Below are positions 7,212 to 16,241 of a stretch of 64,000 nucleotides of DNA, one piece after another (within the stretch, counting starts at the first letter, position 1; each line of letters starts with the position of its first letter). This DNA comes from Selenomonadales bacterium. GTDB taxonomy: Bacteria > Bacillota > Negativicutes > Selenomonadales > Selenomonadaceae. Both the position numbers and the translations under genes were made by a program. The notes under the pieces are model-generated. The model made no database searches. It was given only the letters and a program-made list of their open reading frames with translations, and was not told the DNA's origin. The stretch is from contig CAAGHH010000026.1 in assembly GCA_900769615.1 (NCBI GenBank), forward strand, positions 1 to 64,000. The letters are read 5' to 3'.

Positions 7212-9161
7212 ATGGTTTTAAGCATAGATATTGAAACATTCAGCAGCGTGGATTTATCAAAATCCGGGGTGTATAAATACGCCGCAAGCCCGGATTTTGA
7301 AATCCTGCTATTTGGATATTCTGTGGATGGAGGTTCAGTCAAGGTGGTGGACTTCACCCATGGAGAGGAATTACCGCAGGAAATTCTGTCGGCGCTGTTG
7401 GATGATAAGACACCAAAGTGGGCATTTAATTGTACCTTTGAGCGTACCTGTATTGCCAGGTTCCTACAGGATAAGGGCTTGCTGGCAGAGGGGAAATTTC
7501 TAAACCCGGCATCGTGGTATTGTTCTATGGTGTGGTCTGCCTATATGGGACTGCCGCTGTCGCTGAAGTCAGTAGGTGCGGTGCTGGGCTTAGAGCAGCA
7601 GAAAATGGCAGAAGGACAAGACCTTATCCGCTACTTTTGTTGTCCCTGCAAGCCGACCAAGACCAATGGTGGCCGCAAACGTAACTTGCCCGCCGATGTC
7701 CCGGATAAGTGGGAGCTGTTCAAAAAATATAATCAGCGTGATGTGGAAGTGGAACTTGCCATCAAGGAACGGCTGGCCAAGTTTCCTGTGCCGGACTCAG
7801 TTTGGCGGGAATACCATCAGGATCAGGAGATAAATGACCGTGGCATTCTGGTAGATATGCCTTTGGTGCGAAATGCCATCGCTATCAGCAGGCAGTGTAC
7901 GGAGGAGAATCTTAAACGGGCACAGGTCATAACGAGACTGGAAAATCCAAACTCTCCAATCCAGCTTAAGGAATGGCTGGCAAGTAACGGCATATCCGTA
8001 GATTCACTGGCAAAATCAGAGGTGGAACGCCTGCTTAAGGAGACTACGGGGCAGGTGCATGAACTGCTTGCTCTGCGGCAGCAACTCTCCAAATCAAGCA
8101 TCAAGAAATACACCGCCATGGTTAATGTGGCTGGAGCAGATGACAGGGCACGTGGCCTTTTCCAATTTTACGGAGCCAATCGCAGTGGCAGGTTCGCAGG
8201 GCGGCTGGTACAGTTACAAAATCTTGCTCGGAACAGTATGCCGGATTTGGATGAAGCCCGTCAGCTGGTAAGGCTGGGAAACTATGATGCCCTGCATCTT
8301 CTGTATGATTCCGTGCCGGATGTGCTATCCCAGCTTATCCGCACAGCCTTTGTGCCGAAACCAGGTTATAAATTTATAGTGGCCGATTTCTCTGCCATTG
8401 AGTGTCGGGTGCTGGCGTGGTTGGCCGGGGAGCAATGGGTACTGGATGTTTTTGCCAATGATGGCGATATTTACTGCGCCTGTGCCGAAAAGATGTTCCA
8501 TGTGCCAGTGGTGAAGCATGGGCAGAATGGGGAACTTCGGCAGAAGGGTAAGCAGGCAACTTTGTCCTGTGGCTATGGCGGCTCCGTTGATGCCTTAAAA
8601 GCCATGGGGGCACTGGAGGCTGGTATGAAGGAAGATGAACTTCAGCCATTGGTTGACGCATGGCGGGAGGCTAATCCCCATATTGTGAAATTCTGGTGGG
8701 ATGTGGACAGAGCTGCCAAAAAGGCAGTGAAGGAGAAATCCGCTACGGAAACTCACGGACTTCAGTTTATTTGCCGCAGCGGTATGTTGTTCATTGAACT
8801 GCCGAGCGGCAGGCATTTATCCTATGCCCAGCCAACTATAGGGGAGAATCGCTTCGGTGGTGAGTCAGTCACCTATATGGGCATTGGTGATACCAAGAAG
8901 TGGGAACGTATCGAGACTTTCGCAGGCAAACTGGTGGAGAATATCACCCAGGCGGTGGCTAGGGATGTGCTCTGCTATGCCATGCAGACTCTCGGGAATG
9001 AGCGGATTGTCATGCATGTCCATGATGAATTGATTATAGAGGCAGAGCCGGAGCTTTCCTTGGAGGAAGTTTGCGAGAAGATGGGGCGCACACCGCCATG
9101 GGCACCAGGGTTGATTCTTCGGGCAGATGGTTATGAGTGCCAATACTACAAGAAAGACTGA
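7212..9161 (+). CDS. Phage family A DNA polymerase with 3'-5' exonuclease domain
   Basis: ATG 7212 is chosen because AGGAGG lies at 7200-7205. The 649-residue protein starts with an exonuclease domain (DIE at residues 6-8; further acidic residues follow). The polymerase domain has motif A ADFSAIECR (D392), the O-helix region GKQATLSCGYGG, and motif C MHVHDEL (D605). All catalytic acids are present and the frame is intact. It would replicate phage DNA with the D5-type primase-helicase downstream. A terminator follows immediately, closing this operon. Confidence 0.93.
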   Translation: MVLSIDIETFSSVDLSKSGVYKYAASPDFEILLFGYSVDGGSVKVVDFTHGEELPQEILSALLDDKTPKWAFNCTFERTCIARFLQDKGLLAEGKFLNPASWYCSMVWSAYMGLPLSLKSVGAVLGLEQQKMAEGQDLIRYFCCPCKPTKTNGGRKRNLPADVPDKWELFKKYNQRDVEVELAIKERLAKFPVPDSVWREYHQDQEINDRGILVDMPLVRNAIAISRQCTEENLKRAQVITRLENPNSPIQLKEWLASNGISVDSLAKSEVERLLKETTGQVHELLALRQQLSKSSIKKYTAMVNVAGADDRARGLFQFYGANRSGRFAGRLVQLQNLARNSMPDLDEARQLVRLGNYDALHLLYDSVPDVLSQLIRTAFVPKPGYKFIVADFSAIECRVLAWLAGEQWVLDVFANDGDIYCACAEKMFHVPVVKHGQNGELRQKGKQATLSCGYGGSVDALKAMGALEAGMKEDELQPLVDAWREANPHIVKFWWDVDRAAKKAVKEKSATETHGLQFICRSGMLFIELPSGRHLSYAQPTIGENRFGGESVTYMGIGDTKKWERIETFAGKLVENITQAVARDVLCYAMQTLGNERIVMHVHDELIIEAEPELSLEEVCEKMGRTPPWAPGLILRADGYECQYYKKD

Positions 9162-9169
9162 GTTAGGCA

Positions 9170-9196
9170 GGGGCAGAAAAATCTGCTCCTTTTTTT
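9170..9196 (+). terminator. Terminator after DNA polymerase
   Basis: GGGGCAGA (9170-9177) pairs with TCTGCTCC (9182-9189, one G-U) and seven T residues follow. It separates the polymerase operon from the antirepressor unit, which begins with the second dispersed element. Confidence 0.85.
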
Positions 9197-9204
9197 ATTT
9201 TTAG

Positions 9205-9262
9205 GGTGACTAAAGTGGTCGGTTTTGTCCTCTTACCTATGAGGGGGTTGATTTTTTCGCCT
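9205..9262 (+). promoter_or_regulatory. Dispersed element A, copy 2 of 3
   Basis: GGTGACTAAAG starts at 9205 and GTCCTCTTAC at 9227, again 22 bases apart, followed by TATGAGGGGGTTGATTTTTT. It comes directly after a terminator and before the antirepressor gene, as expected for a promoter element. The GAGGGG...TTTTTT part has no matching stem arm. Confidence 0.65.
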
Positions 9263-9314
9263 CCATATGTAGGAGTTAATAACTTTATCGCCCATAGGGC
9301 AGGAGGACAATATT

Positions 9315-10096
9315 ATGATTCAGGTTTTCGAGAACAAAGAGTTCGGCAAGGTGCGTACCACGGAGGTCAACGGTCAGCCGTATTTCGTGGGCAAGGATGT
9401 GGCAGAGATTTTGGGGTACACGAATCCCAGTAAGGCCATTGCAGACCATGTGGATGATGAGGACAAACTCAATAACGAAACGTTATCGAGTTTGGGACAG
9501 CGTGGCGGTTGGCTTATCAATGAGTCCGGGCTGTATAGTCTCATTCTTATCAGCAAGTTGCCGAAAGCGAAGGCATTCAAGCGTTGGGTAACTTCTGAGG
9601 TGTTGCCGTCTCGTCTATCCGCAGACATGGCTTGTACGCAGTGGATGAGATTCTGGCAAATCCGGATATTGCCATCAAGGCATTGCAGGAACTCAAAGCC
9701 GAGCGTGAAAAGCGCAGGTCACTGGAAGGAACGGTTGCGGTACAGCATCAGCAGATTGCCGAAATGCAGCCCAATGTCAGCTATTACGACCTTATCCTGC
9801 AGTGCCCGGATCTTATGCCCATTACCACCATTGCCAAGGATTATGGCTGGTCGGCAAAACGGCTCAATGCCTATCTGCATGAGCAGGGGATTCAATTCAA
9901 GCAGAGTGGCATCTGGCTTTTGTATCAGCAGTATGCAGAGCAGGGGTATACCAGCACTAAGACGCACAACTATGCTGGTGAAGACGGCACTCAGCACGCC
10001 AAGCCCCATACGTACTGGACTCAGAAAGGCAGACTGTTCCTTTACGATTTTTTGAAGGCTCGTGGCATTCTGCCTCTTATCGAACGGGAGGATTGA
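9315..10096 (+). pseudogene. Phage antirepressor (BRO-N + KilA-C), frameshifted
   Basis: The first frame encodes a BRO/Bro-N domain (FVGKDVAEILGYTNPSKAI; GGWLINESGLYSL) up to EVLPS. The second frame continues with IRRHGLYAVDEILANPD and a KilA-C domain (SYYDLILQ...TTIAKDYGWSAKRLN...YWTQKGRLFLYD). A tandem CGTCT duplication (9607-9616) shifts the frame; removing one copy joins the two parts exactly as in intact homologues. Such proteins promote lytic induction by countering the repressor. The KilA-C half could still be made from the ATG at 9632. The full-length protein is not encoded. Confidence 0.85.
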
Positions 10097-10098
10097 TT

Positions 10099-10506
10099 AT
10101 GGACAAGTTTAACTCTGAGGGGTATGTAGACCGCACCGCCCAGTTCGCCTTAGCAAAGGTCGAGGCAGAAGAACGGAAAAATGCATGGCCGGTGGTGTAT
10201 GTCTGCTCTGCCTATCGCGGCAATGAGCGGGTGAATGTACTGAGAGCAAAGAATTACTGCCGGTTTGTGGTGAGCAAGAAGCGTGTGCCGATAGCACCGC
10301 ATCTGCTCTTTCCACAGTTTGTCACTGAGGCAACAGAGCGGGGACTAGCAATGAAGATGGACTGCCTGCTCCTGCGCAGATGTGATGAAGTCTGGGCTTT
10401 TGGCGAGATCACTGAGGGTATGGCCATAGAAATCGAAATGGCAGACGATGAGGGTAAGCGGGTGCGGTATTTCACCCGTGAATTGAAGGAGGTAACCAAG
10501 GTATGA
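10099..10506 (+). CDS. Nucleoside 2-deoxyribosyltransferase-like phage protein
   Basis: 135 residues from ATG 10099 with GGGAGG upstream. VVYVCSAYRG at about residues 32-41, VPIAPHLLFP and CDEVWAFGEITEGMAIEI match the DUF4406/deoxyribosyltransferase-like fold, in which the C-terminal EGM.xE region carries the active acid. In phages these proteins may act in nucleotide metabolism, but a specific substrate cannot be read from the sequence. Its stop overlaps the start of the primase gene. Confidence 0.7.
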   Translation: MDKFNSEGYVDRTAQFALAKVEAEERKNAWPVVYVCSAYRGNERVNVLRAKNYCRFVVSKKRVPIAPHLLFPQFVTEATERGLAMKMDCLLLRRCDEVWAFGEITEGMAIEIEMADDEGKRVRYFTRELKEVTKV

Positions 10507-12734
10507 GGTTTACGTTACATACGGCTGACTGCCGTGGCAATGAGAAGAACGTGCGTTATCCGCATGAATGCCGGATTGGCAGTGAGGCAGAGTTAATGGC
10601 AGCAGTGGCGGTTGACCATGTTTGTGCTTCATTCCAAGGGGGCAGACGCAGCGTGGGAAATTTCCAGAGCGCAGATGTGCTGGTTATGGACTGTGATAAT
10701 GACCATTCAGATGTTCCTGCCGAGTGGGTAACGCCGGAAAAGCTGGAAGAGATGCTGCCGGGCGTCAGTTATGTTCTTGCCTCAAGCCGTCATGATGGGG
10801 AAGTGAAGGACGGCAAGTCACCACGCCCCAGATTTCATGTGTACTTTCCCCATGAGCCTATCGAGGACGCTACGGAGTATGCCGGTCTGAAACGTGCTAT
10901 TCAGGCAAGGTTTCCCTTTTTTGATGGCAACGCTCTTGATGCGGCGCGTTTCATTTATGGACATCCTTGTGAGAAGGTAGTCTGGCATGAAGGGGAACAG
11001 TCCATCGAACAGTTGGTGCTTGCCTGCCAGACAACGGAAAGCATACCGCAGGGACAACGCAACAGTACACTGTCCCATTTTGCAGGCAAGTTGGTGAAGC
11101 GTTACGGAGCAACGGAGCGGGCACATGAGATTTTTCTTGAGAAAGCCGCCAAGTGTGAGCCGCCGCTTTCAGATGCAGAGTCGGACAAGATTTGGCATAG
11201 TGCAGAGGGCTTTGCCAGAAGGGTTCAGGAACAGCCGGGATATGTGCCGCCGGAGCAGTATGAACATGTTTCCTTGAAACCTGCTGACTATAGCGATATT
11301 GGACAGGCAAAGGTACTGGCCAGGGAATACCGGGATGAACTTAAGTACACGCCAGCTACGGATTATCTCCGCTATGACGGTGTGACATGGAATGAATCAA
11401 GGGCACAGGCCATTGGTGCCATGGAGGAGTTTCTGGATTTGCAACTGGCTGATGCTCAGGATGAAGTTAAGGCGGCAGTCAAGGAACTTACAGACTTGGG
11501 CGTGGCACAGGAAAAACTGGCCAAGGGTGGCAGGACGCTGGAAAAGGAAATCACGGAAGCACAGATGAAGGCATATGCCCGTTATCTGTCGGCTATGAGT
11601 TACCTTGCTTTTGTACAGAAACGCCGGGATATGAAGTATGTACTATCGGCACTGCAGGCGGCAAAACCTATGCTGGAAATCAAGGTGGATGACCTTGATC
11701 ATGACGCTTTTCTGCTGAATACACCGAATGGAGCATACGACCTGCGGCTGGGGCTGTCTGGCAGAAAGGAACATTCGCCTTCTGACTATGCTACCAAGGT
11801 TACTTCTGTCGCACCGGGGGAGCAGGGGGCGAAGATTTGGCAGGATGCCATGGGAACATTCTTCTGCGGTGACATCGAGCTGATGGATTACGTGCAGCAG
11901 ATTGTCGGACTGGCAGCAGTGGGAAAGGTGTATGTGGAGTCTCTCATCATTGCCTATGGTGATGGTCGCAATGGCAAATCCACATTCTGGAACACTATCG
12001 CCAGAGTGCTGGGAACGTACAGCGGCAATATCTCCGCGGACACTTTGACCGTTGGCTGCAAGCGTAACGTGAAGCCTGAACTGGCCGAGGCCAAGGGCAA
12101 GCGGATGCTGATTGCGGCAGAGCTTGACGAGGGTATGCGGCTCAACACATCACTCATCAAGCAGCTTTGCTCCACGGATGCCGTCCAGGCTGAGAAGAAG
12201 TACAAAGACCCGTTCCATTTTACGCCGAGCCATATCTTGGTGCTCTACACTAACCATCTGCCGAGGGTAGGTGCCAATGACCCAGGTACTTGGCGGCGAT
12301 TGCTGGTCATCCCTTTCGATGCTGTTATTGAGGGGAATAGCGACATCAAGAACTATTCTGATTACATCTTTGATGAGGTTGGGCCAGCGGTGCTTGCCTG
12401 GGTCATTGAAGGGGCGCAGAAGGTCATCCAGAGCGGATTTCATTTGGACAGACCTTCTTGTGTAGAAAGTGCCATCGATGCTTATCGCGATAACAATGAC
12501 TGGCTGGGGCATTTTCTGGAGGACTGCTGCCTGGTGGACAAGACCTATCACGAAAAATCAGGAGCATTGTATAACGCCTATCGGGCTTATGCTGCTAGTA
12601 CAGGCGAGTATGTGCGTAGTACGACAGACTTCTATTCTGCCTTGGAACTGCGTGATTTTAAGAAACATAAGACAAGAAAAGGCATAATGGTTGACGGTTT
12701 GATGCTGATTGAAGGTCGTGAATTCCTGACCTGA
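10503..12734 (+). CDS. D5/P4-family phage primase-helicase
   Basis: 743 residues. The N-terminal 250 residues resemble a primase/BT4734-like domain (VLVMDCDNDHSD; RPRFHVYFPH; AARFIYG). The D5 N-terminal and helicase region follows, with Walker A GDGRNGKST (about 485-493), Walker B-like MLIAAELDE and sensor LVLYTNHLPR. The final 100 residues form a D5-type winged-helix domain. A stand-alone copy of this last domain is encoded 160 bases downstream. The frame is intact, so replication initiation could still be functional. Confidence 0.9.
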   Translation: MRFTLHTADCRGNEKNVRYPHECRIGSEAELMAAVAVDHVCASFQGGRRSVGNFQSADVLVMDCDNDHSDVPAEWVTPEKLEEMLPGVSYVLASSRHDGEVKDGKSPRPRFHVYFPHEPIEDATEYAGLKRAIQARFPFFDGNALDAARFIYGHPCEKVVWHEGEQSIEQLVLACQTTESIPQGQRNSTLSHFAGKLVKRYGATERAHEIFLEKAAKCEPPLSDAESDKIWHSAEGFARRVQEQPGYVPPEQYEHVSLKPADYSDIGQAKVLAREYRDELKYTPATDYLRYDGVTWNESRAQAIGAMEEFLDLQLADAQDEVKAAVKELTDLGVAQEKLAKGGRTLEKEITEAQMKAYARYLSAMSYLAFVQKRRDMKYVLSALQAAKPMLEIKVDDLDHDAFLLNTPNGAYDLRLGLSGRKEHSPSDYATKVTSVAPGEQGAKIWQDAMGTFFCGDIELMDYVQQIVGLAAVGKVYVESLIIAYGDGRNGKSTFWNTIARVLGTYSGNISADTLTVGCKRNVKPELAEAKGKRMLIAAELDEGMRLNTSLIKQLCSTDAVQAEKKYKDPFHFTPSHILVLYTNHLPRVGANDPGTWRRLLVIPFDAVIEGNSDIKNYSDYIFDEVGPAVLAWVIEGAQKVIQSGFHLDRPSCVESAIDAYRDNNDWLGHFLEDCCLVDKTYHEKSGALYNAYRAYAASTGEYVRSTTDFYSALELRDFKKHKTRKGIMVDGLMLIEGREFLT

Positions 12735-12746
12735 AATATCTGAGTG

Positions 12747-12848
12747 AGCAGGTCGGAGCAGGTCTTATATAAAACCCCCTTTAGGGCTGTTTTTCACCTA
12801 AAAATCCTATATAGAGAGGTTTATGTAATGACTTGCTCCGACCTGCTC
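12747..12848. repeat. Inverted iteron pairs around an A+T-rich spacer (candidate phage origin)
   Basis: A 19-base arm at 12747-12765 contains two direct copies of GAGCAGGTC. The arm at 12830-12848 is its reverse complement with one mismatch, so the motif occurs four times, two in each orientation. The 64-base spacer includes TATATAAAA and TATATAG. Its position directly after the primase-helicase gene suits a replication origin or a binding site for that protein. An extended terminator hairpin is less likely because there is no T-run. Confidence 0.5.
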
Positions 12849-12891
12849 ATTGGAGCTAAAAATGGCTTAATGTCGCGGATGGGAGGACATT

Positions 12892-13131
12892 ATGAGATAT
12901 ATGGATGATGAAGAACTCATGGAGAGTTTCTTGAAGAATTGCTGTGTGATTGGCGTAGACTTTAAGGAACGGTCGGGGAGATTGTATAAGGCATATCATG
13001 CGTATGCTTTGAGTGTAGGCGAGTATCCTTGCAGTACGAAGGTTTTCTATTCTGCTTTGGATTCTGCCGGCTATAATCGTCACCGTACCAAGATCGGTTC
13101 CATTGTTAATGGCCTAGAACTTTTGGTCTGA
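12892..13131 (+). CDS. Stand-alone duplicate of the D5 primase C-terminal domain
   Basis: 79 residues starting MRYMDDEELMESFLKNCC, with GGGAGG 8 bases before the ATG. It aligns throughout with the last ~85 residues of the upstream primase: FL..CC, then K/E-SG.LY.AY.AYA.S.GEY..ST..FYSAL and HRT..G..V.GL. It is probably a winged-helix DNA-binding domain arising by partial duplication. It could compete with the primase for the adjacent iteron-like repeats or serve as a loader (inference). Confidence 0.72.
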   Translation: MRYMDDEELMESFLKNCCVIGVDFKERSGRLYKAYHAYALSVGEYPCSTKVFYSALDSAGYNRHRTKIGSIVNGLELLV

Positions 13132-13135
13132 AAGG

Positions 13136-13426
13136 ATGGCAGATAATATGCGTGAAAGAGATATCGAACGCAAACTCGTGGTGGAAACAGTACGGCGCAG
13201 AGGTGTGGCATTGAAGTTTGTTAGCCCTGGATGCGTTGGGGCTCCTGACCGTATCGTGATGCTGCCTGATGGCAAGATAGGCTTTGTGGAACTCAAGACT
13301 CCTGGGAAAAAGCCCAGAATGATACAGGTACGCCGCATACAGCAGATGAGAAAAATGGGTTTTAAGGTATTTGTAATTGATGGCGTAGAGCAGATTGGCT
13401 CTGTGCTGGATGCGATTGGAGAGTGA
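13136..13426 (+). CDS. VRR-NUC domain nuclease
   Basis: 96 residues. GAPDRIVMLPDG (about 35-46) followed by FVELKTPGKKP (about 49-59) is the PD...(D/E)xK signature of VRR-NUC (virus-type replication-repair nuclease), usually acting on branched DNA. The start is uncertain: ATG 13136 sits right after AAAGG, and an in-frame ATG at 13148 is possible. It lies between the primase and the SNF2 helicase, as in many Firmicutes phages. Confidence 0.85.
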   Translation: MADNMRERDIERKLVVETVRRRGVALKFVSPGCVGAPDRIVMLPDGKIGFVELKTPGKKPRMIQVRRIQQMRKMGFKVFVIDGVEQIGSVLDAIGE

Positions 13427-13431
13427 GCAAA

Positions 13432-13695
13432 ATGGAACTTAGCCATGTAGGCAAAATGATGGCTGGCATCAAGCCAGGTGACAAGATTGATTTCAACAGC
13501 TACGGAGCCTGCGATAGCGCAATCAGACTGGGCAGGAGCAGCAGTTCTGCTATTCCTGCCATTGGCACGGTGCTGAAGGTCTATCCCCGTTATGTGCTGG
13601 TAAAGCTGAAGGTGGCAAGGGAATGTGTCCATTGGGGCAGCATCAAGAAGGTGAATGGCATCGGCTGGCCGCTTTACAAGAAGGAGATGGCATGA
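13432..13695 (+). CDS. Small phage protein of unknown function
   Basis: 87 residues from ATG 13432 (GGAGAG 8 bases upstream, inside the end of the VRR-NUC gene). KPGDKIDF and GTVLKVYPRYVLVKL suggest a small beta-barrel (SH3/KOW-like) fold, based only on pattern. It overlaps the next gene's start by four bases, so it belongs to the replication operon. Confidence 0.55.
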   Translation: MELSHVGKMMAGIKPGDKIDFNSYGACDSAIRLGRSSSSAIPAIGTVLKVYPRYVLVKLKVARECVHWGSIKKVNGIGWPLYKKEMA

Positions 13696-15039
13696 TGGAC
13701 TATTCACCGCATCAGTATCAGGATTTTGCCACCAACTTCATTCTGGAGAATCCAGTCGCAGCCATCTTTTTGGATTGCGGCCTTGGCAAGACGGTCATCA
13801 CCCTTACTGCAATTGATGAACTTCTGCATGACAGCTTTGTGGTCAGCAAAGTGCTGATTATTGCTCCCCTGCGTGTAGCACGGGATACCTGGCCTGCAGA
13901 GATACAGAAATGGAGTCACCTGTCCAATCTGACCTATGCCGTGGCTGTGGGCAGTACCGCCAAGCGGATAGCTGCCCTTCAGCAGAGAGCCGAGGTCACC
14001 ATCATCAACAGAGAAAATGTGGACTGGCTGGTGAGCCACAACACCTTTGATTTTGATATGGTGGTTATTGACGAGCTGAGTTCCTTCAAGTCCAGACAGG
14101 CCCGGAGGTTCAAGGCACTTATGCGGGTACGCCCTATGGTGAAAAGAATTGTGGGGCTGACGGGGACACCAAGTTCCAATGGACTTATGGACTTGTGGGC
14201 TGAGTTCCGCCTGCTGGACATGGGCAAGCGGCTGGGCAGGTTTATCGGTCATTACCGCGATGAGTTCTTTCTGCCGGACAGGCGCAATCAGCAGATAGTC
14301 TTTTCTTACAAGCCCAAGGCTGGGGCAGAGGAAGAAATCTATCGGCGTATAAGCGATGTGACCATCTCCATGAAGTCGGCAGATTATCTCAAGCTGCCAC
14401 CGCTGGTGGTGAGCACCAAGGCCGTAGCCATGACGGCAAAGGAGCGCCGCACCTATGATTCGCTTAAAAAGGACTTGGTAGTGTCCGTGGGTGAAACCGA
14501 GATTGATGCCGTAAGTGCTGCGGCTCTGTCCAATAAGCTCCTGCAGATGGCTGGCGGTGCTGTCTACGATAGCGATGGCACGGCTCATGTCATCCATGCC
14601 CAAAAACTGGATGCTTTGGAAGATTTGGTGGAGAGTGCCAACGGTAGACCGGTGCTGGTGGCATATTGGTTCAAGCATGAAGCCGAGCGCATTAAGGAAC
14701 GGCTGAAGGTCAGGGAGATAAAGACCAGTCAGGATATTACCGACTGGAACGCAGGAAAGATTCCTGTGGCACTTATCCATCCTGCATCTGCTGGCCACGG
14801 CTTGAACCTGCAGGCGGGAGGCTCCATTCTCATTTGGTTCAGCCTCACATGGAGCCTTGAACTCTACCAGCAGACCAATGCCCGGCTTTACCGCCAAGGG
14901 CAGAAAGACACCGTCAGGCATCATCCACATCATCACGGAAGGCACGATTGATGAGGATGTCATGAAGGCTCTGGAGCGTAAGGACAAGACGCAGACAGCC
15001 TTGATTGATGCAGTAAAAGCGAACCTGGGAGGAAAATAG
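13692..15039 (+). pseudogene. SNF2/DEAD-like phage helicase, frameshifted near the C-terminus
   Basis: Starts MMDYSPHQYQDF (AAGGAG upstream). Motif I is LDCGLGKTVITL, motif II VIDELSSFK, motif III GLTGTPSSNGLMDLW and motif VI QQTNARLYRQGQKD. After KDTVR the frame runs out in HHPHHHGRHD. The +1 frame continues naturally with IIHIITEGTIDEDVMKALER to the stop at 15039. One extra base within about 14915-14919 explains this. The helicase motifs precede the lesion; only the last ~40 residues are lost, so partial function is possible. Confidence 0.82.
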
Positions 15040-15041
15040 AA

Positions 15042-15479
15042 ATGACAGCAAAGGAATATCTGAAGCAGGCATACTGGGCTGACCAACGGATAAACAGCAA
15101 ACTGAATCAGCTGGCATCGCTTAAGGACATGGCTACCAAAGCCACATCAACCTTGGGAACGGAGCCGGTCAGCGGTACCAGAAATGTCCAGCGAATGGCA
15201 GATACCATCGACAACATCATTGCTTTGGAAAATGAAATCAATGATGACATTGACCATCTGGTAGATTTGAAGCGGGGTGTCATGAAGACACTCAGCAAGG
15301 TGCAGGACACTAACTGCCTGATGCTGTTGGAACTCCGGTATCTCAGCTTCAAGTCTTGGGAGGAGATTGCGGCAGAGATGCATTACGGCTCCCGCTGGGT
15401 ACACATCCTGCATTCTAAGGGACTCGCCGCTGTAGAAAAAATCTTGGGAAAAAATAAAGAGTGCACAAAAATTCACTAG
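15042..15479 (+). CDS. DUF1492/ArpU-RinA-like late transcription regulator
   Basis: 145 residues. The N-terminal half is helical (YLKQAYWADQRINSKLNQL, then a coiled stretch). The C-terminal FKSWEEIAAEMHYGSRWVHILHSKGLAAVEKIL is a sigma-4-like HTH typical of phage regulators that switch on packaging and structural genes. It is the last gene of the early block and is followed by a terminator, fitting this role. Confidence 0.75.
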   Translation: MTAKEYLKQAYWADQRINSKLNQLASLKDMATKATSTLGTEPVSGTRNVQRMADTIDNIIALENEINDDIDHLVDLKRGVMKTLSKVQDTNCLMLLELRYLSFKSWEEIAAEMHYGSRWVHILHSKGLAAVEKILGKNKECTKIH

Positions 15480-15529
15480 AATTCCTACCTCAAAGTGCTA
15501 AAATGGTAACATGAAATAAAAAGATGAAG

Positions 15530-15564
15530 ACCTCCAAAGGGAGCAATCCCTGAGGAGGTTTTTT
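15530..15564 (+). terminator. Terminator between early and packaging blocks
   Basis: ACCTCC (15530-15535) pairs with GGAGGT (15554-15559); inside, GGGA pairs with TCCC across a GCAA loop, and a T-run follows. A TAAAAT box at about 15499-15504 lies upstream, so a late promoter with an attenuator is possible. Confidence 0.75.
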
Positions 15565-15590
15565 AGTGCCAGGAATCGAGGTGAACCAGA

Positions 15591-15947
15591 GTGCCAAGAA
15601 AACCAAAGCGACCCTGTCGGTATGGTGGCTGCCCAAAGCTGACAGACCACAAGAGCGGTTACTGTGAAGACCATCGCAAGATGATGGAACGTCACTACGA
15701 ACACTTTGCCCGTGGCTATGACCAACACGAGAGGTACGGCAATGCGTGGAAGAAAATCCGTGACTGCTATATTCATAAGCATCCGCTGTGTGAGGTGTGC
15801 CAGCAGCATGGGAAGTATGTGATGGCAGAGCTGGTGCATCACAAGAAGCCTATCTCCGTTGGCGGCACCAATGATGAAAACAATCTGATGGCGTTGTGTA
15901 TTAGCTGCCATGAGAAGGTTCATAAACGAAAGAAAAAGCCGTCCTAA
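15591..15947 (+). CDS. HNH endonuclease
   Basis: 118 residues from a GTG at 15591 (GAGGTG upstream). C-x2-C pairs (CEVC and CISC) frame the HNH core LVHHKKPISVGGTNDENNLMALC. An N-terminal CRYGGC...C motif could bind another zinc. HNH proteins next to the terminase are needed for cos-end cleavage and packaging in HK97-like phages, and a cos-like region lies just downstream. Confidence 0.88.
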   Translation: MPRKPKRPCRYGGCPKLTDHKSGYCEDHRKMMERHYEHFARGYDQHERYGNAWKKIRDCYIHKHPLCEVCQQHGKYVMAELVHHKKPISVGGTNDENNLMALCISCHEKVHKRKKKPS

Positions 15948-15959
15948 ATCGGACGGCAG

Positions 15960-16241
15960 TTACTTGTCGAATATGTCTGCATGTGTGCCTGTATTGGTAA
16001 GAGTTAGAGTTAGGATATCGTCCTCGATGAGGTAGACCAAAAGCCAGTCAGGCTGGATGTGGCACTCTCGAAATCCCGCCCAATTGCCACGAAGTTCGTG
16101 GTCATGGTATTTGGGGTCGAGTTGGTGCCCTTGACGTAGTTCCTCTACGACATCATCCAAAAGGTTGATATCCAAGCCACGTTTCTTGGCTCGTTTGTAA
16201 TCTTTTTTATAGGCCGAGGTAAATTTTACTTTGTAGGTCAT
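15960..16241 (-). CDS. yafQ: YafQ-family mRNA interferase toxin
   Basis: 93 residues of the RelE/ParE superfamily. KYHDHELRGNWAGFRECHI followed by PDWLLVYLIEDD is the YafQ signature, and the C-terminal His region (THADIF) fits the catalytic end. Its ATG overlaps the antitoxin stop. YafQ cleaves mRNA on the ribosome and is held inactive by DinJ. The pair lies antisense inside the packaging operon, so it is cargo that would stabilise the prophage. Confidence 0.85.
   Translation of the reverse strand: MTYKVKFTSAYKKDYKRAKKRGLDINLLDDVVEELRQGHQLDPKYHDHELRGNWAGFRECHIQPDWLLVYLIEDDILTLTLTNTGTHADIFDK

Noticed and set aside
9206..9433. Open frame across dispersed element A copy 2
   Set aside because: It overlaps the antirepressor start in another frame and covers a repeated non-coding element.
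13704..15086. Very long open frame on the minus strand opposite the SNF2 helicase
   Set aside because: It lies antisense to clear helicase motifs, has no ribosome site and no family likeness; it arises from codon bias of the G+C-rich phage gene.
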